Below, piece by piece: positions 20,458 to 29,059 of a stretch of DNA of 64,000 nucleotides. This DNA comes from Rhodopseudomonas_A palustris_F (GTDB lineage: Bacteria > Pseudomonadota > Alphaproteobacteria > Rhizobiales > Xanthobacteraceae), in NCBI RefSeq assembly GCF_000013745.1, contig NC_007925.1, positions 2,790,001 to 2,854,000 of the forward strand, given 5' to 3'. Both the position numbers and the translations under genes were made by a program. Each line of letters starts with the position of its first letter. Within the stretch, counting starts at the first letter, position 1. The notes under the pieces were generated by a model, which saw nothing but the letters and a program-made list of their open reading frames with translations, was not told the origin of the DNA and did no database searches.

Positions 20458-21477
20458 TCAGCCTGACGGCTCCGCCGCTTGCGCGCTCACCGTCATCCAC
20501 CATTGCTGCACCACGGCCGGGTTGGTGAGCTTGATCGTCGACGAGGCTTCGAGCTGCGACTTGCGATAGGCGCTGGCGGTCATCTCGAAGCGGCCGCGAA
20601 ACGCGCGGCTGAAATGCGCTTCGCTCTTGAAGCCGAGATCGGCGGCGAGGCGGGACAGACGCCGGGTTTCCAAGGGATCGCTGAGCGCCGCCTGCACCGC
20701 CAGCAACCGGCGTTCCTGAACATAGCGCATGATGCCGCCGCGGCTGGCAAACAGCCGGTACAGCGACGCGCGGGAGACCTCGAGCTGCAGCGCCAGCCAA
20801 TCCGGCGACAATTCCGCCAGCGCGAGATTGTCGCGGATCAGCGCTTCGGCGAGCGTGAGCACGGTTTCGTCGGAGCCGCGCTGCGCCAACGATTGGTCCG
20901 GTTCAGCTGCCAGCAGCCGTTGGAGAAAATCCACGGTCTCGGCCACCGTCGCCGCGACATCGGCGCTGGTGAGTTGAGCGCTGCGCTCCAGCAACGACAG
21001 CATATGCGCCGCGAGCAGGTCGTTGCGGAATGAGTCGAGCCGCGGCTTGAGTGACTGCAACGGCAGCTCGCCGAGCAATCTGCGCGGAACGATCAGGCAC
21101 ACCGTGTTGGATGCGAAGGCCCGGGTGGCGATTGGGCAGGCCAGATCGATCAGGGCAACCTTGCCCGGGCCGATCGTCGTCGGTTGCCGGGTGACCACGC
21201 CGTTGAAGCCGCCGCTGACGTAGAGGTGCAACAACAAATGGTCCGGCGTGGCCGCGATCAGCTCGCCGTCGCGCAGAAAATTCTGCGCGTTGAATGCCAC
21301 CTTGGCGATGATCAGGTCGCCGATGATGATGCCGTAGGCCGATCCGGTGGGCGTCTTCTTGAACGGCCCGCAGGGGTGCGGCTCGAACAGCGGCGATATC
21401 ACCGCGCGCCAGGTCGCGAAGGCGTTGGCAGGGTCCAATCCGGAGGTGACGTAAAACAGTCGGGGCAGCGGCGACAT
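20458..21477 (-). CDS. AraC-family transcriptional regulator
   Basis: The 339-residue protein has an N-terminal AraC-binding-like sensor region (about residues 30-190, including a segment like those of regulators of aromatic or stress genes). A C-terminal double helix-turn-helix lies at about residues 215-315. The first helix-turn-helix is LSPDWLALQLEVSRASLYRLF and the second is RLSRLAADLGFKSEAHFSRAFRGRFEMTASAYR, which is the canonical AraC signature. The ligand is unknown. The gene is divergent from the autotransporter across a 373-base gap, so control of that gene is possible. It is convergent with gyrA. Confidence 0.9.
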   Translation of the reverse strand: MSPLPRLFYVTSGLDPANAFATWRAVISPLFEPHPCGPFKKTPTGSAYGIIIGDLIIAKVAFNAQNFLRDGELIAATPDHLLLHLYVSGGFNGVVTRQPTTIGPGKVALIDLACPIATRAFASNTVCLIVPRRLLGELPLQSLKPRLDSFRNDLLAAHMLSLLERSAQLTSADVAATVAETVDFLQRLLAAEPDQSLAQRGSDETVLTLAEALIRDNLALAELSPDWLALQLEVSRASLYRLFASRGGIMRYVQERRLLAVQAALSDPLETRRLSRLAADLGFKSEAHFSRAFRGRFEMTASAYRKSQLEASSTIKLTNPAVVQQWWMTVSAQAAEPSG

Positions 21478-21850
21478 GACGGGCCGGTCGGAATGACGGT
21501 TGTAGTTCGGTCGGATCGTGCGGTGTCGCGGCGGGGCGGTAGCGCCAGTGTAGCGGCGTTACCGGCAGCTTACGACATTATGTTGGTTGTGGCTTGCGAG
21601 ATTCACTCGCGGGGTGAACCGGCCGGGGCTTTCGCTGCGGTCGATGGCCGGCGCGGCGGGTCCCGGCGGCGGTTGAGACGCTCGGTCAAAGGAAAACGCC
21701 ACGTACCCCGCAAACCGGCGCATCGCGCGCTGTTCGAGTCCGCCGCCGTCGTCCTAGAAGGGAACAAGGGTCGAGCGCACTGAACTACGTTCCGCGTAGC
21801 GACCGCAACGAAGGCGGGCGCGGCTGCGCCGACTATCAAGGGGGTGTTTC
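21478..21850. other. Divergent intergenic region between the AraC regulator and the autotransporter
   Basis: The 373-base gap has no supported gene. It must hold promoters for both flanking genes. A short hairpin, CTACG-ttcCG-CGTAG, lies near 21784-21799. AGGGGG about 8 bases before the autotransporter GTG is a good ribosome-binding site. I could not pick out a convincing promoter or AraC-type direct repeat. Confidence 0.5.
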
Positions 21851-24800
21851 GTGGGGGCTGGGTTCTTTCGTGATGTCTCGAAGCTGTTGTTGTGCACGAC
21901 GTTTCTCGTTGCCGCTCCGGTTTCGGCTGTGCTGCAGGCGGCGGAAATCCCCGCCAAGCCGAACTCGGCTGCACGCTCCGTATTGCCCTCGGACTTGAAA
22001 GAGCGGCTCGCCCAAGCACTGCGCCAGGGCGAACGCGAACTGATCGCCCAGGTCTATGACAGCACGTATCGCGATCCGCGGCTGCGGGACGCCGTCGTTC
22101 AGCACGCGGGGAGCCTGTCGTCGCGCGCCTTGCGCGACGTCACCACGGCCGCCGATCTCGGCGTGCTGACGTCGGGTCAGCCGATGATGCTGGCGCCGAA
22201 TGCCGCGCCGGCGACGAGAACCGCGGCCGTTTCGGGGCTCAGCGCGACCTCCTATCAAAACGTCGCGATGGCCAGCAACACCTCGCCGAACCTGCCGAAC
22301 CCGCTGCCGGACCCGGTGTTGCAGACCTGGAATCTCGATCTGATCCACGCCCAGGCAGCCTATAGTCGCAACTTCACCGGCGCCGGCGTCGTCGTCACCG
22401 TCGCCGACACCGGCTTCGATCTGACCAATGCGGCGCTGTCGAACAAGCTGTTGACCAATCTCGGCAAGAACTACGTGGTCCGCGACGGCGAGACCTACGA
22501 CCCCAACGATCTGACGCCGCAGAGCGCGCTGAAGAACGACATCCACGGCTCGCACGTCTCCGGCCTCGTGGCGGCGGAAAAGTTCGACAACGTCGATGCC
22601 CACGGCGTGGCCTATGACGCGAAGGTCATTCCGCTGCGCGCGATCGCCGAGGAGGGGTATTCCACTGTCGGCGGCGACTCCTCTGTATTGGCGCTGAACT
22701 ACTTCGCCGGCCTGTCCGGCACCATGGTCTACAACGCCAGCTACGGCCCGAATTTCGACGCCTACACCGGGCTGAAGAAATGGACCATCAACGACGTCAC
22801 CGACGAGGGCAACGCGGCGATGAACGTGCTGCAGGCCGGCAAGATCATCGTCGCCGCCAACGGCAACGACCGCGGCAAGAATCCCGTCGCCGCCAACAAT
22901 CCCTCGGGCCTCGCGCTGTTGCCGTTCCTCAACCCGGCGCATGCCGGGCTCGGCGTCTACGACGATCAGGGCCAGCTGTTCGACGGCACGCCGCTGCAAA
23001 GCCAGAACGGGCAGATCGTCGCCGTGATGTCGGTCGGCATCACCAAGGCGGCGGCCTGGTACTCCAACTATTGCGGCGTCACCGCGAGCTGGTGCGTGGC
23101 GGCGCCGGGCGGCGACGACAAGACCAAGGCGCCGGTCTATTCGACGATTCCGCAGAACACTTACGGCTTCGCGCAGGGCACCTCGATGGCGGCGCCGACC
23201 GTCTCCGGCGCGATCGCCGTGCTGATCCAGGCCAATCCGAACTACAATGCGCAGGATCTCGCGCATCTGCTGTTCTCGACGACCGAGGATCTCGGCGCGG
23301 CCGGCGTCGACGCCGTGTTCGGTTACGGCCTGATCCGGCTCGATCGCGCCACCGACGGCCCGACCACGCTGGCCGCCAATGCCATCGTCTCGGTCGCCGA
23401 CAATCAAACCGCGTATTGGAGTCAGTTGCTCACCACCCAGGGCGACCTCGCCAACACCGGCGCGGGCATCCTGACGATCTCCGGACGCACCAATGCCGGC
23501 GGCAACGTGCTGGCGCAACTCGGCACGCTCGCGGTCGACGGCACGCTCACGGTGGCTTCGGGTAAGAAGCTCGAGGTGGCGCAGCCGGCCACGCTGGCGG
23601 GTTTTGGCACCGTGGTCGGCAACACGGTCGTCGCCGGCACGCTGTCGCCCGGCAAGATGGCCAATGTCGGCGATTTCTTCTCGAACAATGTGGTCCCGGC
23701 CGGCACCGTGCTGAACGGCAACTCGGTCGGCACGCTGACCTTCAACGGCAATGTCACGTTGACCTCGACGGCGAATACCAGGATCGACGTCGACGGCTCG
23801 CTGATCGTTCCAGGCGGCCCCGGCACCTATGACAAGATCTACGTCACCGGCGCTGGCAACGTGTTCTATGCCGCCGGCACGCTGACGCCGGTGCTGCGCG
23901 GCAGCGTCGGCACCGTCAGCAACTACACGCCGCCGATCGGCAGCGAATACGCCTTCGTGCAGGCGCAGAACGGCGCCTCGACCGCGGGCGCGTTCTCGAC
24001 GCTGGTGCAGCCGAGCTCCGGACTGCCGGCCAACGGCCGCTTCGACCTGATTTACAATTCGACCTCGATCGCCCTGGTGGTGACGCCGGCAAGCTACGGC
24101 GCGCTGGCGAGCACCGACAAGCTCGGCGCCTCGCAGCGGTCGGTCGCCAAAATTCTCGACGGCGAACGCGCCGCCTCCGGCACCATGCCGCAGGCCGACG
24201 GAAAGGCGCTGTACGACGCGCTGTACAAGCTCGACACCGTCGCGGAATTGGACAAGGCGCTGACCCAATTGGGCGGCCCCGGTCAGCCGGCGATCGCCAG
24301 CGCGCCGTTGCAGGCGTTCTCCGGCTTCCTGGGCTCGATCGGCGATCGTCAGGACGCCCTGGCCGCGGGCGGCGAGCAGGGCCACACCGGCACCGCGCAA
24401 GCCTTCGAGATGTCCTATGCCGGTCGCAACACCATGACGGCCGGGACCAATTCGGCGGTCAACGCATTGGCCAGCATCGCCCCGGCGCAGCGCGTCCAGG
24501 ACGGCTGGTCGCTGTGGGGGCAAGGCTTCGGCCGCAGCAGCCGGATCGGCGACTCTGGCGATCTGGCCGGCTCCAAGGCGGTCAGCGGCGGCTTCACGCT
24601 CGGCGCCGACCGCTGGTTCTCCAACAATCTGCTTGCCGGTGCTGCGTTCGGCTACGCCCGGACCACGGCCACCAGCACCGACATTCGCGGCACGTCGGAT
24701 ACTTACGCCGGCGCCGCCTATGCGAGCTGGACGCCGGGCGCCGCGGTGGTCGACCTGCGGGTCGCCGCCGGTCCGAGCCAGAGCTCGACCACCCGCCAGA

Positions 24801-25315
24801 TCCTGCTGGCGCCTTCAGGCCTGCAAGGCAACGCCAACGGCATCGGCGTCGGCACCACGCTGGAGGCCGGCTACCGCTTTGCGCTGACGCCGGATCTGAC
24901 CGTGAAGCCGTTTGCCGGCCTGAGCTGGCAGGGCTTTCGCCGCGACGGCTACAGCGAAAGCCAGCTGCCGATCGGTCTGGTCTATGCCGCACAGACCTAT
25001 GAGAAGCTGACCAGCACAGCGGGCGCCGCGTTCAGCGCGCGGCTGCGCACGCTCGACGGCACCACCTTGATGCCGGAGCTGAAGCTCGGCTGGGGCTATG
25101 ACCTGCGCGACACCACGCTGGTCAGCCAGGCGGCGCTGCTCGACGAAGCCTTCCTGGTCGACGCCGCCAAGCCCGGCCGCAACGCCGCGCTGGTCGGCGC
25201 CAAGCTGTCCGGCTGGCGCACCGAATCGTTCCGGCTGTTCGCCGCCTACAACGGCGAATTCCGCAGCAACGCCACCAGCCATCAGATCTCCGCCGGCGCG
25301 CGGATGAATTGGTGA
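21851..25315 (+). CDS. Autotransporter serine protease (subtilase passenger, type V secretion)
   Basis: The 1154-residue protein is a predicted surface or secreted protease. A signal peptide (about residues 1-31) precedes a subtilisin-like domain (about 155-490). The triad is D186 (VADTGFD), H232 (DIHGSHVSG) and S445 (GTSMAAPTVSG), with the oxyanion Asn near 339. Passenger-associated repeats (GAGILTISGRTNAGGNVLAQ, LAVDGTLTVASG, GTLTFNGNVTL) form a beta-helix stalk. The last 280 or so residues are the outer-membrane beta-barrel, from WSLWGQGFGRSSRIGDSG to the C-terminal ISAGARMNW. The start is GTG at 21851 with an AGGGGG ribosome-binding site. The substrate is unknown. Confidence 0.94.
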   Translation: MGAGFFRDVSKLLLCTTFLVAAPVSAVLQAAEIPAKPNSAARSVLPSDLKERLAQALRQGERELIAQVYDSTYRDPRLRDAVVQHAGSLSSRALRDVTTAADLGVLTSGQPMMLAPNAAPATRTAAVSGLSATSYQNVAMASNTSPNLPNPLPDPVLQTWNLDLIHAQAAYSRNFTGAGVVVTVADTGFDLTNAALSNKLLTNLGKNYVVRDGETYDPNDLTPQSALKNDIHGSHVSGLVAAEKFDNVDAHGVAYDAKVIPLRAIAEEGYSTVGGDSSVLALNYFAGLSGTMVYNASYGPNFDAYTGLKKWTINDVTDEGNAAMNVLQAGKIIVAANGNDRGKNPVAANNPSGLALLPFLNPAHAGLGVYDDQGQLFDGTPLQSQNGQIVAVMSVGITKAAAWYSNYCGVTASWCVAAPGGDDKTKAPVYSTIPQNTYGFAQGTSMAAPTVSGAIAVLIQANPNYNAQDLAHLLFSTTEDLGAAGVDAVFGYGLIRLDRATDGPTTLAANAIVSVADNQTAYWSQLLTTQGDLANTGAGILTISGRTNAGGNVLAQLGTLAVDGTLTVASGKKLEVAQPATLAGFGTVVGNTVVAGTLSPGKMANVGDFFSNNVVPAGTVLNGNSVGTLTFNGNVTLTSTANTRIDVDGSLIVPGGPGTYDKIYVTGAGNVFYAAGTLTPVLRGSVGTVSNYTPPIGSEYAFVQAQNGASTAGAFSTLVQPSSGLPANGRFDLIYNSTSIALVVTPASYGALASTDKLGASQRSVAKILDGERAASGTMPQADGKALYDALYKLDTVAELDKALTQLGGPGQPAIASAPLQAFSGFLGSIGDRQDALAAGGEQGHTGTAQAFEMSYAGRNTMTAGTNSAVNALASIAPAQRVQDGWSLWGQGFGRSSRIGDSGDLAGSKAVSGGFTLGADRWFSNNLLAGAAFGYARTTATSTDIRGTSDTYAGAAYASWTPGAAVVDLRVAAGPSQSSTTRQILLAPSGLQGNANGIGVGTTLEAGYRFALTPDLTVKPFAGLSWQGFRRDGYSESQLPIGLVYAAQTYEKLTSTAGAAFSARLRTLDGTTLMPELKLGWGYDLRDTTLVSQAALLDEAFLVDAAKPGRNAALVGAKLSGWRTESFRLFAAYNGEFRSNATSHQISAGARMNW

Positions 25316-25380
25316 GGCCGGGAGATTCGGCAGGTTCGCTCCCCGGAGGGCCGCCCCGTCTTGGCATACTCCGAATCGAA

Positions 25381-25410
25381 AAGGCCCCCGGCGGGCACTC
25401 CGGGGGCCTT
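25381..25410. terminator. Bidirectional hairpin terminator
   Basis: AAGGCCCCCGG (25381-25391) and CCGGGGGCCTT (25400-25410) form a perfect 11-bp stem with an 8-base loop. It lies 66 bases after the autotransporter stop and 47 bases after the end of the convergent small gene. A long T tract is absent, but the stem is flanked by AA/TT. It probably terminates both genes. Confidence 0.6.
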
Positions 25411-25456
25411 CGAAGAGCGCTACTTGGAGGAAGCGCTTTGGTAAACTCGAATTCGG

Positions 25457-25714
25457 TTAGCGGCGCTCGGTGGTGACCAGCCGGGCTTCGCGGATCGTCA
25501 GGGTCTTGGCGCCGGCGGTGCGCAGGCAGGAGGCCTCGAAATTCGGCCAGGCCTGCTCGGAGCAGTCGCGGCCGACCGGGCGGATGTCGAGCCGGTCGCT
25601 CTTGGCCAGCGCCACCGGCACGCTGGCTTCGACCTGCGGCGCAAAGCCCGGCAAAAGCGTCAGGGCGGCTGCAACGAACGCGGCGACGGCGATTGCTGAA
25701 AGAGCCTTGATCAT
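25457..25714 (-). CDS. Small secreted protein of unknown function
   Basis: The 85-residue protein has a clear signal peptide (MIKALSAIAVAAFVAAALTLLPGF...) with probable cleavage near residue 30. The mature part is about 55 residues with two cysteines (DCSEQAWPNFEASCLR), able to form one disulfide, and a basic end (EARLVTTERR). Small proteins of this layout, with a CSxQxWPxxxxxCL pattern, recur in Bradyrhizobium-type genomes. I know of no established function. It is convergent with the autotransporter. Confidence 0.75.
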   Translation of the reverse strand: MIKALSAIAVAAFVAAALTLLPGFAPQVEASVPVALAKSDRLDIRPVGRDCSEQAWPNFEASCLRTAGAKTLTIREARLVTTERR

Positions 25715-26041
25715 GACGAACCCCTGTCGGATGGACCTTTGCGGTCCGGTTAGTTTGTCGCTTCCCTATGCTGGCGGTTTACCCAGCTCCGGTTTCAGGA
25801 GCTTTTCGTCCGTCCTGGAATAAGGCTTCGTCGCAGCACCGAATTGTTTCATCGCTTCGGCGTTACGAAACAATGCGAGAAAACCCGCAATGTTTTCAGA
25901 GTTTTCGCGTGTCGCACCCGGATGACGCGCGAGCCCCCAAATGGTTCACGGCGAGGTCGAAAATAAACCTTGACGCAGCCGCGGGGCGCGCCGGAGCCGG
26001 ACCGGCTTGCGAGCCCGCGGTCGGCAGGCTAGAGGGGGGGG
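25715..26041. other. Intergenic region upstream of coaD
   Basis: The 327-base gap has no supported gene. It holds one notable stem: ATTGTTTC (25843-25850) pairs with GAAACAAT (25867-25874), with an inner CGC-ttcg-GCG tetraloop hairpin. The stem could regulate either divergent gene. AGAGGGGGGG directly precedes the coaD ATG. Confidence 0.5.
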
Positions 26042-26539
26042 ATGCCCCGTATTGCTCTCTATCCAGGCTCGTTCGACCCCGTCACCAACGGCCATCTCGA
26101 TGTCGTCAGCCGCGCCGTGGCGCTGTGCGACCGGCTGATCGTGGCGATCGGGGTGCATCCCGGCAAAAAGCCGCTGTTTTCCACCCAGGAACGGCTGGAG
26201 ATGGTGGAGACGGTGTTCGCGCCGGTCGCAGCCGCCGCGCATTGCGCCTTCGACTGCACCACGTACGACAATCTGACCGTCACCGCGGCGCAGCGGGTCG
26301 GCGCGACCATCATGATCCGCGGCCTGCGCGACGGCACCGATCTCGACTACGAGATGCAGATCGCCGGCATGAACGAGACCATGGCGCCCGACGTCCATAC
26401 GGTGTTCATCCCGGCCGGGGTGAGCGTCCGCCCGATCACCGCCACACTGGTGCGGCAGATCGCTCAGATGGGCGGCGATGTTTCGGCCTTCGTGCCGCCG
26501 CAGGTCGCCCACAGCCTGACCACCAAATTCGCCGGCTGA
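26042..26539 (+). CDS. coaD: Phosphopantetheine adenylyltransferase
   Basis: CoaD catalyses the penultimate step of coenzyme A synthesis, joining ATP and 4'-phosphopantetheine to give dephospho-CoA. The 165-residue protein is of normal length. The N-terminal [19 protein letters not shown] carries the nucleotidyltransferase TxGH motif. [21 protein letters not shown] and the C-terminal [19 protein letters not shown] are family hallmarks. A very strong purine-rich ribosome-binding site abuts the ATG. The two cyclophilin genes follow on the same strand. Confidence 0.96.
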
Positions 26540-26568
26540 CCGGCTTTTCTCTCTGATCCGGAGTTACC

Positions 26569-27132
26569 ATGATCCGAATTCTAGGCCTCATCGCCGCGCT
26601 GCTCTGCGCGGCTCCCGCCATCGCCCAACCGCTGCCGGCCAATCTCGACAAGGCCAATGCGATCGTGATCGATTCCACCAAGGGTCGCATCGTGATCAAG
26701 CTGCGCACCGATTTGGCGCCGCAGCACGCCGAGCGCATCAAGCAGCTGACCCGCGAAGGCTTCTACAACAACGTGCCGTTCCACAGGGTGATGGACGGCT
26801 TCATGGCGCAGACCGGCGACGGCCAGAACTTCAACGGCACCGGCGGCTCGAAATATCCCAACCTGAAGCAGGAATTCTCCCAGGTGCCGTTCAAGCGCGG
26901 CATCGTCGGCATGGCGCGGCGCGGCGACAGCGTCGACACCGCCAATGCGCAGTTCTTCATCATGTTCGCCGACGGCTCCGGGCTCAACGGCCAATATACC
27001 GTGATCGGCGAAGTGGTGACCGGCATGGACGTCGTCGACAAGCTGAAGAAGGCACCTGCCGGCTCCGCCAGCGGCGCGGTCAGCGACCCCGACAAGATGG
27101 TCAAAGTCCAGGTCGCCTCCGACATCAAGTAA
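26569..27132 (+). CDS. ppiA: Periplasmic peptidyl-prolyl cis-trans isomerase (cyclophilin)
   Basis: This 187-residue cyclophilin speeds proline isomerisation during protein folding outside the cytoplasm. The signal peptide MIRILGLIAALLCAAPAIAQ ends with an AxA-like site. The cyclophilin core has VPFHRVMDGFMAQTGDGQ with catalytic Arg, RGIVGMARRGDSVDTANAQF and FFIMFADGSGLNGQYTVIGE. It lies 29 bases after coaD and 48 bases before a second, cytoplasmic cyclophilin. Confidence 0.93.
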   Translation: MIRILGLIAALLCAAPAIAQPLPANLDKANAIVIDSTKGRIVIKLRTDLAPQHAERIKQLTREGFYNNVPFHRVMDGFMAQTGDGQNFNGTGGSKYPNLKQEFSQVPFKRGIVGMARRGDSVDTANAQFFIMFADGSGLNGQYTVIGEVVTGMDVVDKLKKAPAGSASGAVSDPDKMVKVQVASDIK

Positions 27133-27180
27133 TCATCGAAAAGTAATCGTCAAATAATTCAGCCAATAGGAATCCCCATC

Positions 27181-27651
27181 ATGGCCGTTACCGAAAACAC
27201 ATTGATCCTCGACACCACCCAGGGCCCGGTCACCATCGAGATGCGCCCGGATCTGGCGCCGAACCACGTCGCCCGGATCAAGGAATTGGTCCGCGAAGGC
27301 TTCTACGACGGCGTCGTGTTCCACCGCGTCATCGAAGGCTTCATGGCGCAGACCGGCTGTCCGCAGGGCACCGGCACCGGCGGCTCGGGCCAGAAGCTGA
27401 AGGCCGAGTTCAACAAGGAGCCGCACGTCCGCGGCACCACCTCGATGGCCCGCGCCGCCAGCCCGGACTCCGGCGACAGCCAGTTCTTCATCTGCTTCGA
27501 CGACGCCTCGTTCCTCAACAACCAGTACACGGTGTGGGGCAAGGTGGTCGACGGCATGGAGAACGTCGACAAGATCAAGCGCGGCGAGCCGGTGAAGGAC
27601 CCCGACAAGATCGTCAAGGCCCGGATGGCCGCCGACGACGCCGCGGCCTGA
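27181..27651 (+). CDS. ppiB: Cytoplasmic peptidyl-prolyl cis-trans isomerase (cyclophilin)
   Basis: This 156-residue cyclophilin has no signal peptide and so should act in the cytoplasm. Its motifs are VVFHRVIEGFMAQTGCPQGT, TSMARAASPDSGDSQFFI and FLNNQYTVWGKVVDGMENVD. It is clearly paralogous to the periplasmic enzyme just upstream, and the two probably arose by tandem duplication and are co-transcribed. Confidence 0.94.
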   Translation: MAVTENTLILDTTQGPVTIEMRPDLAPNHVARIKELVREGFYDGVVFHRVIEGFMAQTGCPQGTGTGGSGQKLKAEFNKEPHVRGTTSMARAASPDSGDSQFFICFDDASFLNNQYTVWGKVVDGMENVDKIKRGEPVKDPDKIVKARMAADDAAA

Positions 27652-27982
27652 TTGCCGCTGAGCCTTCATGGTGAGGGGCGCGCCCGAGCGCGTCTCGAAC
27701 CATGAGGAGCATCGTCCTTCGAGATCCGGTGAGGACGCGGTTTCTCAGGCGCGGACCGCAAATGGTGCGTCGACAATTAGGCACTTCGCCCAACACGTCA
27801 TGGCCGGGCTTGTCCCGGCCATCCACGCCCACAAGCATGGCTGTCGACGTTTCCGTGGATGGCCGGGACAAGCCCGGCCATGACGCGGAGAGGCGGTCCA
27901 TTTTCGAAACGTCTCGGATGTGGATGCGTCTGGTAGAATTCCGCCCAGGGTCCGAGGATCCGGGCGCCGCAGGGGCGGCTTG
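27652..27982. other. Repeat-filled intergenic region ppiB-queA
   Basis: The 331-base gap holds no supported gene. It contains a hairpin-forming element with arms CATGGT (27667-27672) and ACCATG (27699-27704), and the 32-bp inverted repeat described separately. No clear promoter for queA was seen. Confidence 0.6.
27796..27885. repeat. Perfect 32-bp inverted repeat (family C)
   Basis: The left arm (27796-27827, beginning CGTCATGGCCGGGC) and the right arm (27854-27885, ending GCCCGGCCATGACG) are exact reverse complements over 32 bases with a 26-base loop. Each arm also contains its own small palindrome, GGCCGGG-cttgt-CCCGGCC. The whole can fold as a long hairpin or a branched cruciform. The lack of any mismatch suggests recent spread or selection. 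Confidence 0.9.
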
Positions 27983-29059
27983 ATGCGCACCGATCTATTC
28001 GACTTTGAGCTGCCGGCCACGGCGATCGCGCTGCGGCCGGCGCAGCCGCGCGATGCCGCGCGCCTCCTCGTGGTCAGGCCCGGCGCGGCGCTGCATGACG
28101 GCGTGGTGCGCGATCTGCCGGACTGGCTCGCCCCCGGCGACGCGCTGGTGGTCAACGACACCCGCGTCATTGCCGCGCAGCTCAGTGGCCGCCGCATCGG
28201 CCGCGACAGCGAGGCCAAGATCGAGGCGACGCTGATCAAGCGGCTCGACGGCTCGCGCTGGCAGGCGCTGGTCAAGGGCGCCAAGAAACTCAACGAAGGC
28301 GACGTTGTCCGCTTCGGCCATGACGGCCGGGTCTGCCTGCTCGGGCAATTGGACGCCACGGTGGAGCACAAGGGCGAAGCCGGCGAGATCACGCTTTCGT
28401 TCTCGTTTCACGGCCCCACGCTCGACCAGGCGATCGCCGAGCTCGGCGCGCCGCCGCTGCCGCCCTATATCGCTTCGAAGCGCGCGCCGGACGACCGCGA
28501 CGCCGCCGACTATCAAACCATGTTCGCGGCCCATGAAGGCGCCGTGGCGGCGCCGACCGCCGGGCTGCATTTCACGCCCGAACTGGAAGCGGCGCTGGCC
28601 GCACGCGGCGTCAGCATCCACCGCGTCACGCTGCATGTCGGCGCCGGCACCTTCCTGCCGGTGAAAGTCGACGACACCGAAGATCACAAGATGCACGCCG
28701 AATGGGGCACCATTTCGCGTGCCACCGCGGATGCGCTGAATGCGGTGCACGCCAAGGGCTGCCGCATCGTCGCGGTCGGCAGCACCTCGCTGCGGCTCTT
28801 GGAAAGTGCGGCGGCCGACGACGGCAGCATCCAGCCGTTCGCCGACGACACCGCGATCTTCATCACCCCGGGCTATCGCTTCAAGGCGGTCGACCTGATG
28901 ATGACCAACTTCCATCTGCCGCGCTCGACGCTGTTCATGCTGGTGTCGGCGTTCGCCGGCCGCGAGACCATGCAGCGGGCCTATGCGCACGCCATTGCCA
29001 CCGGCTATCGGTTCTATTCCTATGGCGACGCCTGCCTGCTGTTTCCGGAACGCTCATGA
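27983..29059 (+). CDS. queA: S-adenosylmethionine:tRNA ribosyltransferase-isomerase
   Basis: QueA transfers and rearranges the ribosyl group of S-adenosylmethionine onto preQ1-modified tRNA, giving epoxyqueuosine in queuosine biosynthesis. The 358-residue protein contains the family blocks MRTDLFDFELP at the start, LVVNDTRVIAAQL, EGAVAAPTAGLHFT, HVGAGTFLPVKVDD and ALDAVHAKG-like segments. It ends near FYSYGDACLLFPE. I chose the ATG at 27983, since a longer frame from 27920 adds an unmatched Arg/Gly-rich N-terminus. It overlaps tgt by ATGA. Confidence 0.96.
   Translation: MRTDLFDFELPATAIALRPAQPRDAARLLVVRPGAALHDGVVRDLPDWLAPGDALVVNDTRVIAAQLSGRRIGRDSEAKIEATLIKRLDGSRWQALVKGAKKLNEGDVVRFGHDGRVCLLGQLDATVEHKGEAGEITLSFSFHGPTLDQAIAELGAPPLPPYIASKRAPDDRDAADYQTMFAAHEGAVAAPTAGLHFTPELEAALAARGVSIHRVTLHVGAGTFLPVKVDDTEDHKMHAEWGTISRATADALNAVHAKGCRIVAVGSTSLRLLESAAADDGSIQPFADDTAIFITPGYRFKAVDLMMTNFHLPRSTLFMLVSAFAGRETMQRAYAHAIATGYRFYSYGDACLLFPERS

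Noticed and set aside
21836..24523. 895-codon minus-strand open frame opposite the autotransporter
   Set aside because: The autotransporter has a full signal peptide, catalytic triad and barrel, while the opposite frame is Arg/Gly/Val-rich with no domain.
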